Assembly (NCBI GenBank): GCA_016177145.1
Contig: JACOVV010000027.1
Span: 1 to 5,341 of the forward strand
DNA from: Candidatus Omnitrophota bacterium
GTDB lineage: Bacteria > Omnitrophota > Gorgyraeia > JACOVV01
DNA: 5,341 nucleotides
Direction: 5' to 3'
The notes beneath the pieces are model-generated. The model worked only from the letters and a program-made list of their open reading frames with translations. It was not told the DNA's origin and made no database searches. This document shows, one piece after another, positions 1 through 5,341 of the stretch (positions within the stretch are counted from its first letter, which is position 1; the number at the start of each line of letters is the position of its first letter). Made by a program: the position numbers and the translations under genes.

Positions 1-2076
1 CAGCGGATTGATATCGAGCTCGGCGATCTCGGGGCATTGCATGGCTAACTGGGAGAGCCGCTGGAGGCACTCTTCAATCTTGGGGATATCCGCCGGTTTT
101 TCGCCGCGGACACCTTCGAGAATCGGATAGCTTTTGATGGAGTGAATCATGTTGTACGCCCCTAATTCCCGGATGGGGGCGATGCGAAATGTGACATCCT
201 TGAAAATCTCGACATAGGTTCCCCCCAAACCGAACATCAGAATAGGACCAAACCGTTCATCCCGCTTCAATCCTAAAATAACCTCGCGTCCTTTCTTCGC
301 CATTTTTTGAACCGTGACCCCTAAAATTTTCGCCTTGGGTAATTTCCTGCCGACAGACTCCAATAAATCAGCCGCCTGGCGTTCGACTTGATCCCTGGAA
401 CAAAGATTAAGCCGCACCCCGCCGACGTCAATCTTGTGAAGAATGTCGGGTGAGTTAATCTTGAGCACTACAGGGTAGCCCATCCGTTCAGCCGCTTCCA
501 CCGCGGCTTTCGGAGTCGCGCATAGTTCCATTGGGAGTGTTGGGAATCCATAAATTTTTAACAACTCCATCGTTTCAAGGTCGGTCAGATTTCTTCGTTT
601 TTGCCCGACCGCCTTCTGCAAAATAGCCCTTGCCGCTCCGGCTTCTATTTTGAATTCTTTATACTCGGTCCGCGGACGAGCGACCCAGGCGGTATAGCGG
701 GCCATGCCGGCGAGCGCTTTGGCGGCCGACTCAGGGAAACGGTAGTGTGGAACTCCCCATCTCTCGAGTACCTTCACTCCCGCCGAAACATCCACGATTC
801 CCATGAAACAGGCAAGCACCGGTTTGTGATGCTTGGAAGCGATTTTGCCAATGACCTCAGCGATCGCTTCGATATCGGTCATTGCTTGAGGAGTCAAAAT
901 GACAATTACACCATCCAGGTGAGAATCTTTGAGCGCGATTTTGAGCGCGGTTTCGTAACGGCCATGCTGGGCGTCCCCAATGACGTCAATGGGATTATGA
1001 ATATTCGCCGTTGACGGGAGGACTTTTTTCAATTCCTCTTCCGTTTTTTCGGAAACAACCGCCATCTCCAATCCATAGCGGACACTGGCATCGGTCGCCA
1101 TGATCCCCGGGCCTCCGGCGTTAGTGACGATAGCGACCCGGTTTCCCTTGGGGCGCTTGTTAGCGGAAAAAGCCTTCGCGTAATCAAAGAGCTCGTCCAC
1201 TGAATCCACTCGAAAAATTCCCCCTTGAGCAAAGATCGCCGTGTACACCTCATCGGAACCGGCGAGAGAACCGGTATGGGACGAAGCCGCTTTGGCCCCC
1301 TGGAGCGTCCGCCCCGATTTGATCGCCAGAATCGGTTTACAGCGAAGGGCCGGAGTCTCAAGGCACACCTCGCCGGTAATGCGGCGGCAGAGGTCAATCA
1401 ATTCACGGGGATACGAAATATCTTCCAGGTACATTAAAATGACGTCGGTTTTCTCATCATGGCTCAAATATTCCAGTAACTCCAACTCGGTCACCGCCGC
1501 TTTATTCCCCATACTGATAAACTTAGAGAAACCGATGTTGACCCCTTTGGCGTAATCTAACACTGCCGTGCAGAGAGCGCCGCTTTGAGAAATAAATGAG
1601 ATATTCCCCTGCTTGGGCATGGAACGGGCAAAGCTGGCGTTCATCGAGACGGCAGAGTCTGTGTTAATAACCCCTAAGCAATTGGGACCTAAGAGAGGGA
1701 TCTGATGTTTCCGCGCTAGATCGGCCAGTTCTTTTTCACGCGCGGCGCCGTCCTTGCCCACCTCTTTAAACCCCGCGGAAATCACGATCGCCCCTTTAAT
1801 CCCCTTTTGGACGCATTGCTGGAAAGTCGAAACAGACGCTTCCGCCGGAACAATGAGAATCGCCAGATCCACGGAGTTAGGAACTTCCAGCATGGAAGGA
1901 TACGACTTCACTCCAAGGATGCTGTCGGCCTTGGGGTTAATCGGATACAGAACCCCCTGATATTCTCCCATCAATAAATTTTTAAAGACCGCGTGCCCCA
2001 CCGCCTCTTCCCGACGGGAAGCGCCGATCACGGCGATGCTTTTGGGAGAAAAAATAGAATCAAGTTGAGACATCAT
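1..2076 (-). CDS. ADP-forming acetate/acyl-CoA synthetase, fused alpha-beta type (3' end cut by window)
   Basis: Family reaction: acyl-CoA + ADP + Pi gives acid + CoA + ATP, in the cytosol, a substrate-level ATP-forming step of fermentation. The frame is open for 692 codons to the window edge. Visible in order: a CoA-binding Rossmann domain (about 1-130, SIAVIGAS at 13-20); a succinyl-CoA-ligase-like domain with SQSGA (163-167) and the phospho-histidine motif SSHTG (His267); a second ligase domain (about 300-465); and an ATP-grasp beta domain from about 475, with HKIDVGGV (His547, likely the second phospho-His) and ELDINPL at the edge. Probably only some 15-25 residues are missing, unless a GNAT acetyltransferase domain follows, as in Pat-type proteins. 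His267 argues for an active synthetase. Start: ATG at 2076 is preceded by a weak TGGGA nine bases upstream; ATG at 2073 is possible. It begins 16 bases after the oxidase subunit stop. Substrate is not resolved. Residues 237-246 look like an insertion. Confidence 0.92.
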   Translation of the reverse strand, partial: MMSQLDSIFSPKSIAVIGASRREEAVGHAVFKNLLMGEYQGVLYPINPKADSILGVKSYPSMLEVPNSVDLAILIVPAEASVSTFQQCVQKGIKGAIVISAGFKEVGKDGAAREKELADLARKHQIPLLGPNCLGVINTDSAVSMNASFARSMPKQGNISFISQSGALCTAVLDYAKGVNIGFSKFISMGNKAAVTELELLEYLSHDEKTDVILMYLEDISYPRELIDLCRRITGEVCLETPALRCKPILAIKSGRTLQGAKAASSHTGSLAGSDEVYTAIFAQGGIFRVDSVDELFDYAKAFSANKRPKGNRVAIVTNAGGPGIMATDASVRYGLEMAVVSEKTEEELKKVLPSTANIHNPIDVIGDAQHGRYETALKIALKDSHLDGVIVILTPQAMTDIEAIAEVIGKIASKHHKPVLACFMGIVDVSAGVKVLERWGVPHYRFPESAAKALAGMARYTAWVARPRTEYKEFKIEAGAARAILQKAVGQKRRNLTDLETMELLKIYGFPTLPMELCATPKAAVEAAERMGYPVVLKINSPDILHKIDVGGVRLNLCSRDQVERQAADLLESVGRKLPKAKILGVTVQKMAKKGREVILGLKRDERFGPILMFGLGGTYVEIFKDVTFRIAPIRELGAYNMIHSIKSYPILEGVRGEKPADIPKIEECLQRLSQLAMQCPEIAELDINPL

Positions 2077-2092
2077 TGGTTATTTTCCCATC

Positions 2093-3187
2093 TCATCTCT
2101 CTTTTATCACTTTTAATATTATCCACACTACTGTTATCACTCCCGCTACGAGTAGTACTGCGAAAATCGCAAAAACATCCCACTGCGGACGAACCGCCTG
2201 CTGGGCGGCGTCGAAATACGGCTCCAGATATTTTGCCCGGACAAAATCGCGGATGACCGCCATCAGAGCCACCGTCACGGAAATCAAGACGGCACCGGTA
2301 ATTGTTTTCTTGAACGGCTTCTCAGAAACACCGGCCAGCAAAATCAATATCAAAGATAACACAGCGCAAATAATGGCAGCGACGAGAATCGCCGTCGCGG
2401 TTTTGTCTTGTCCCATCAGAGAATTCCGTACCGGCGGCGGGAGCGCCGCTAAAAACCAAAGCCCGATGAAGAACTGAACGAACGTCGCCGCCACAAACCA
2501 TTGACTGCCGTAACGAATAGCCCATTTCCCCTGCTCATCGTCCGTTTTCTTTTTCCAGAATCCATGCAACATCACCAAGATCCCGGAAAGAGCCAGCGAC
2601 GCGATAAAAAAATGAAGGAAGCGGGGAATGATCGTTGGATCCGACACGCTTAAATGAATCCCGTAAGCGGACGAAGTATAAATTCCCTGCCACTTTTCCG
2701 GAGTCAGCATCAGAACCATGTTGTGGGTATAGAGAAAACCGATCGTCAGAAAAAGAAACGCGCTCCCCCACGGAACCCATAAAGAGACCGGCCGTTTTTG
2801 TTGAGCGCGGAAATAACAACGATAAAATCCGTAATATCCCAAGGTCAACAATCCCACCACCGACAGCCAGGGCCAGGCCATGAGGACGCTGGAGGTATAA
2901 AAGAACTGGCCATAGAGAACCTGGAGAAACAATAATGGAGCCACCCCTAAGGTAATCGCCGCCGCGATCGTGTACGGAACCATTTTCCAAAGGGCGCCCG
3001 CCAGTAAAAGATGCCTCTCACTTTTTCGCCATTTGCCGAAGGTTTGAGAGATTGCCGCCAGAAACCCGCCCCCCAGGGCGAAATTCATCGGAACCAGGTG
3101 CAGGATGAAAGTCACGACAAGCAACGTTCTCAATAACCAGACCGGCGCCGGCAAAGGGATGGGGTCTAGAGAAGGAATATCAATCAT
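2093..3187 (-). CDS. CydA-like second membrane subunit of a bd-superfamily oxidase (CydA'-type)
   Basis: 364-residue integral membrane protein with about nine predicted helices (roughly 16-46, 69-92, 100-124, 136-160, 186-210, 230-249, 264-287, 294-314, 336-361) and a basic cytoplasmic tail ending KVIKER. It resembles CydA rather than CydB. The first helix has LHLVPMNFALGGG, with His30 at the place of CydA His19. The fifth has PRFLHFFIASLALSG, with His192 at the place of the b558 ligand His186. Helix eight ends VIRDFVRAKY, where CydA has the AEYGRQPW region, so Asp314 may replace Glu445. The third helix (LMAWPWLSVVG) has no counterpart of the CydA Glu99/Glu107 pair, and no long Q-loop is present. 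It probably pairs with the preceding cytochrome c-fused subunit and binds at least one heme b; this is inferred from residue alignment by eye. ATG at 3187 is chosen because AGGTG lies six bases upstream; it overlaps the previous gene by 8 bases. GTG at 3196 and ATG at 3193 are poorer starts. Confidence 0.8.
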   Translation of the reverse strand: MIDIPSLDPIPLPAPVWLLRTLLVVTFILHLVPMNFALGGGFLAAISQTFGKWRKSERHLLLAGALWKMVPYTIAAAITLGVAPLLFLQVLYGQFFYTSSVLMAWPWLSVVGLLTLGYYGFYRCYFRAQQKRPVSLWVPWGSAFLFLTIGFLYTHNMVLMLTPEKWQGIYTSSAYGIHLSVSDPTIIPRFLHFFIASLALSGILVMLHGFWKKKTDDEQGKWAIRYGSQWFVAATFVQFFIGLWFLAALPPPVRNSLMGQDKTATAILVAAIICAVLSLILILLAGVSEKPFKKTITGAVLISVTVALMAVIRDFVRAKYLEPYFDAAQQAVRPQWDVFAIFAVLLVAGVITVVWIILKVIKER

Positions 3188-4544
3188 GATCATCACCTAT
3201 TGTGTAGGGGCGGGTTTGAAACCCGCCCCTACCGTTCAAATCGGCCAAAAATCCCGCCAACGCGCGCCGCTCCTCGTCGGTTCCGACAAACGGCGGCATA
3301 AATCCTTTAATTCGATCCAGTTTCCCCAAGATCTGATAGGCGTCTTCTTCGGTCCATCCCCGCACCAAATGACGCAGGCCGTTGTACCCATCAATCGTGT
3401 GGCAGATCGCGCATTGGCCAATAAAAAGATTACGGCCAACTTGAGTCTCTGGTTTCGAGTTTAGAGTCTCGAGTTTGTCATGACCCGAAACCCGAGACTC
3501 GAGACCCGAGACTAGCTCCCATTTTGAATGTGACAAATATCCTTCTTCAAGAAATTTCTCTTTCTCGTTCACCAGAACCGAATTCGAATACATATAATTA
3601 TAAATGATGTACGGCTTGCGGACCGCTTCTCTGGTCCATTCGGTGACCGCCGTGACCATCAGCCCAAGAACCAGGAAAAGGGCGGCGAGAGCCGGAGTGA
3701 ACGTTTCCGGCTGGCGATAACCGATCCAATAAGAAAAAGAAAAAATCAAAATGGAAAAGAAAATGCTCAACGCGGCAAAAATCGTGACCGGCGGCGCTCC
3801 CCCCGTCACAATCTGCCAGGAGAGAATCGGAATTTGAATGTTGTACCAGATTCCTCCGATAATCAATATCGGCATCGCCACCATCAGCCATTTGCTGGAA
3901 TAACGGACAATCTTCGCTTTTAACCGGGAATCGGACTGCCAACAGCCGGTCAGTTGGGCATAGAGTCCCGCTAACGCGATACAGACGGCTGTGCGGATGA
4001 GAAGCGACGGGAAATAGGTTGGGTTGAAGAACGCATCCCAGAAATTTCCGGTGGAGAGCCACCGGCCCGGGGTCAACATAAAGGAAAGAATTCCGTTGAT
4101 CACCACCAAGCTCATGTAGGAGCTAATAAAATAAATCCAGCCGATTTTGTTATGGAGAAGACGATTCACTCTTCCCCATGTGCCGTAATAAATCAGGATC
4201 GCCGCGATCTCGACTAGAAAGAAAGTAAATTCAATCGCCCATCCCCAGACAAAGTTATGGATGAGCGCCGAAGTCCCGGCCGGATGGACAAGCCCGATCG
4301 AGAACCAAATCCCGACGCCGCTCACCGCGCCGAAGACCACCGTTAACAAGAGGAAAAACCGGGAATGATTTTTGACGTACTCCAACAGTGAGACATCGTT
4401 TTTGAGGATCGCTTTCCGTTCGGTGAGCGCCAGAAACAGCCCTCCCCCGATGGCGAAGTGGGAAACAAAAACGTGAAGGATGGAAATTATCGCGATCACC
4501 AATCCTCCGCCGATCATCGGAACTTCCCAGAAGGGGTAATTCAT
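3180..4544 (-). CDS. Cytochrome bd-type oxidase subunit I (CydA-like) fused to C-terminal cytochrome c
   Basis: 454 residues. About eight helices (10-41, 63-85, 96-120, 132-158, 178-202, 218-236, 252-276, 285-303) match CydA helices 1-8. His24 (LHVFVSHFAIGGG) matches heme ligand His19; Glu105 and Glu112 (AIEFTFFLVE) match the Glu99/Glu107 pair; Glu306 in REAVRKPY matches Glu445 of AEYGRQPW. The b558 ligand His186 is replaced by Arg184 (LLIRTAV) and no Met393 counterpart is seen. The helix 6-7 loop is only about 20 residues, so the quinol-binding Q-loop is absent. Helix nine is missing; a low-complexity linker (344-367) leads to a mono-heme cytochrome c (about 368-437: CAICH at 378-382, Met416 in GFMPPF). 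With CydA topology this domain is extracytoplasmic, as heme c attachment requires. Likely role: O2 reduction with electrons entering through heme c; the donor is unknown. Start ATG overlaps the hypE stop (TGATG), with GAGGA seven bases upstream. The 17-residue tail is largely repeat-encoded. Confidence 0.87.
   Translation of the reverse strand: MNYPFWEVPMIGGGLVIAIISILHVFVSHFAIGGGLFLALTERKAILKNDVSLLEYVKNHSRFFLLLTVVFGAVSGVGIWFSIGLVHPAGTSALIHNFVWGWAIEFTFFLVEIAAILIYYGTWGRVNRLLHNKIGWIYFISSYMSLVVINGILSFMLTPGRWLSTGNFWDAFFNPTYFPSLLIRTAVCIALAGLYAQLTGCWQSDSRLKAKIVRYSSKWLMVAMPILIIGGIWYNIQIPILSWQIVTGGAPPVTIFAALSIFFSILIFSFSYWIGYRQPETFTPALAALFLVLGLMVTAVTEWTREAVRKPYIIYNYMYSNSVLVNEKEKFLEEGYLSHSKWELVSGLESRVSGHDKLETLNSKPETQVGRNLFIGQCAICHTIDGYNGLRHLVRGWTEEDAYQILGKLDRIKGFMPPFVGTDEERRALAGFLADLNGRGGFQTRPYTIGDDHD
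3194..3198 (-). promoter_or_regulatory. Ribosome binding site of the second oxidase subunit
   Basis: AGGTG lies six bases before ATG 3187, within the last codons of the preceding gene and five bases downstream (in the transcript) of the 14-bp inverted repeat. It favours ATG 3187 over ATG 3193, which would directly abut it, and over GTG 3196, which overlaps it. A hairpin so close to this site could affect how well it is used; that is inference. Confidence 0.6.
3204..3232. repeat. Perfect 14-bp inverted repeat (REP-like palindrome) inside the oxidase gene end
   Basis: Arms GTAGGGGCGGGTTT (3204-3217) and AAACCCGCCCCTAC (3219-3232) are exact inverse complements around one base. This GC-rich palindrome resembles a dispersed element known, from memory, in many environmental bacterial genomes, often between genes. 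Here it is translated and encodes the RGGFQTRPY part of the C-terminal tail of the cytochrome c-fused subunit. The transcript would form a strong hairpin, but no run of U follows it, so it is not a typical terminator. Confidence 0.85.
3443..3512. repeat. Head-to-head array of ten heptamers encoding the interdomain linker
   Basis: Read on the minus strand, five units of the GTCTCGG/GTCTCGA type (3512-3478, the last degraded) are followed by five units of the reverse-complement type such as GAGACTC and TAAACTC (3477-3443). The inversion point lies at about 3480/3481. The array gives a 70-base imperfect palindrome of period 7. It is read in frame as a Ser/Glu/Arg/Lys-rich linker (SGLESRVSG, then KLETLNSKPET) between the last membrane helix and the cytochrome c domain. 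Peptides of this kind are recognisable products of microsatellite-like repeats in environmental genomes. Confidence 0.82.
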
Positions 4545-5341
4545 CAACAAATCCTCGGTAATTGTTCCCCGCTCAATAGATCAATGACGCGGCTGGTCCC
4601 AATCTTACCCGTGAGAGTTACCGGTCCGGCGAAGGAAGAAGAACCATTCCACTCGACTCTGCCGATCATCGCCGCCTCTTTTCCAAGAGGATGGCCCCGC
4701 ATGATTTCTAACGCTCTCTTCACGTCATTCGGCGCGACAAACGCGACGAACCTTCCTTCATTGGCGACGTACAAAGGGTCCAGCCCCAAAATTTCACAAG
4801 CCCCCGCTACTTCTTCGCGGATGGGAATCGAATTTTCTTCGATGTTAATCCGTAAATGGGCTGTGTCGGCGATTTCATTGAGCGCGCTCGCCAGTCCTCC
4901 CCGCGTTAAATCGCGCAGACAGTGAATCTCGATCCCGGCATTCAATAATTCTATCACTAATCCGGCCACCGCGGCGGTATCGCTTTCGATCGTCGTTTCA
5001 AACGAAAGTCCCTCTCTAACCGCCATGATGGCGATCCCGTGGCGGCCGATGTCGCCGTTCAAAAGAATCATATCCCCCGGCTGGACACTCTTCGGGCAAA
5101 TCCGCAGGCCATGCTCCACCACTCCCACCCCGGCCGTGTTGATAAAAACGCCGTCTCCTTTTCCCTTATCCACGACTTTGGTGTCGCCGGTCACTAACTG
5201 CACACCGCTGGCCTCTGCCGCTTTTTGCATGGAGCTGACTACCCGGCAAAGTTTTTCCGTCGCGAATCCTTCTTCAAGGATAAAACCGGCGCTCAAATAA
5301 AGCGGCCGCGCCCCGCACATGGCAAGATCGTTCACCGTGCC
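4544..5341 (-). CDS. hypE: HypE, [NiFe]-hydrogenase maturation carbamoyl dehydratase (5' end outside window)
   Basis: HypE works in the cytosol with HypF. The carbamoyl group on its C-terminal cysteine is dehydrated with ATP to a thiocyanate, then passed to the HypC-HypD complex to supply the cyanide ligands of the hydrogenase Fe(CN)2CO centre. The 265 residues visible are the last three quarters or more of a protein usually near 330-345 residues. Recognisable family segments are [11 protein letters not shown] at the window edge, [41 protein letters not shown] and the ending [18 protein letters not shown]. The last four residues, PRIC, carry the essential acceptor cysteine. The fold is the AIR-synthase/PurM type. 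The reading frame stays open through the right edge, so the GTG at 5335 is an internal valine and not the start. The gene is followed directly by the oxidase subunit with a one-base overlap. Other hyp genes probably lie upstream, beyond the window. Confidence 0.97.
   Translation of the reverse strand, partial: GTVNDLAMCGARPLYLSAGFILEEGFATEKLCRVVSSMQKAAEASGVQLVTGDTKVVDKGKGDGVFINTAGVGVVEHGLRICPKSVQPGDMILLNGDIGRHGIAIMAVREGLSFETTIESDTAAVAGLVIELLNAGIEIHCLRDLTRGGLASALNEIADTAHLRINIEENSIPIREEVAGACEILGLDPLYVANEGRFVAFVAPNDVKRALEIMRGHPLGKEAAMIGRVEWNGSSSFAGPVTLTGKIGTSRVIDLLSGEQLPRIC
4552..4556 (-). promoter_or_regulatory. Ribosome binding site of the oxidase-cytochrome c gene
   Basis: GAGGA lies inside the end of hypE, seven bases before ATG 4544. 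It decides the start: the in-frame TTG codons at 4550 and 4547 would be too close to it. Together with the TGATG overlap it points to translational coupling with hypE. Confidence 0.7.

Noticed and set aside
601..1014. Plus-strand open frame of 137 codons
   Set aside because: It lies fully opposite the acyl-CoA synthetase, whose protein is conserved throughout; the encoded peptide shows no recognisable motif.
2535..2990. Minus-strand open frame in another phase within the second oxidase subunit
   Set aside because: It overlaps completely the 364-residue membrane protein, which has coherent helices and CydA-like motifs; the alternative reading has no such pattern.
2093..3187. CydB as the identity of the second subunit
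   Set aside because: The first-helix LHLVPMNFALGGG and the PRFLHFF helix match CydA positions with heme-ligand histidines; I could not see CydB hallmarks.
3204..3232. Rho-independent terminator between the two oxidase genes
   Set aside because: The stem is strong but is followed by ACAATAGGTG and not by a U tract. It also lies inside the coding region, before the next ribosome binding site.
3443..3512. CRISPR array
   Set aside because: Units are seven bases with no spacers, change orientation midway, and are translated in frame inside a gene.
4548..4550. TTG as the start of the oxidase-cytochrome c gene
   Set aside because: It is one base from the GAGGA site; ATG at 4544 has proper spacing and overlaps the hypE stop.
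4458..4925. Plus-strand open frame of 155 codons
   Set aside because: It runs antisense to hypE and the oxidase start, both clearly real; the peptide looks like a shadow of them.
5333..5335. GTG as the start of hypE
   Set aside because: The codons before it read Gly-Thr, as in the conserved GTVNDLA segment of HypE, so this is an internal valine and the gene begins outside the window.

Overview
All four genes lie on the minus strand and read from the right edge of the window to the left edge. They form one tightly packed run: hypE (3' part), a cytochrome bd-type oxidase subunit with a fused cytochrome c, a second and shorter CydA-like membrane subunit, and an ADP-forming acyl-CoA synthetase (5' part). 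Junctions are a 1-base stop/start overlap, an 8-base overlap and a 16-base gap, so a single transcript with translational coupling is likely. There is no non-coding stretch longer than 16 bases, no RNA gene and no visible terminator. hypE and the synthetase are cut by the window edges.

The source looks like an uncultured, anaerobic or microaerophilic bacterium of intermediate GC content. The reasons are [NiFe]-hydrogenase maturation, a bd-superfamily oxidase using cytochrome c, an ADP-forming synthetase typical of fermentative or syntrophic energy metabolism, and two kinds of short dispersed-type repeat. Such repeats are common in environmental genomes such as Omnitrophota, Nitrospirota or Desulfobacterota relatives. 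The phylum is a guess; nothing here fixes it.

The centre of interest is the oxidase pair (2093-4544). The larger subunit keeps CydA-type residues (His24, Glu105/Glu112, Glu306) but has Arg184 where CydA has the heme b558 histidine. It lacks the quinol-binding Q-loop and the ninth helix, and ends in a mono-heme cytochrome c domain (CxxCH at 378-382, Met416) that would lie outside the membrane. The smaller subunit is also CydA-like, not CydB-like: it keeps two histidines in CydA-equivalent helices (His30, His192) but lacks the Glu pair. The two look complementary and could form a CydA-CydA'-type, cytochrome c-oxidising (or otherwise non-quinol) enzyme.

The cytochrome c domain is bracketed by two unrelated repeats that are translated in frame: an array of ten heptamers in head-to-head orientation (3443-3512), which forms the linker, and a perfect 14-bp inverted repeat (3204-3232), which encodes most of the C-terminal tail. 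A possible third repeat relic lies in the synthetase (1339-1368).

How the genes work together is inference. HypE serves a hydrogenase encoded elsewhere. The oxidase could drain electrons to O2 or remove O2 near the hydrogenase. The synthetase would make ATP from acyl-CoA.
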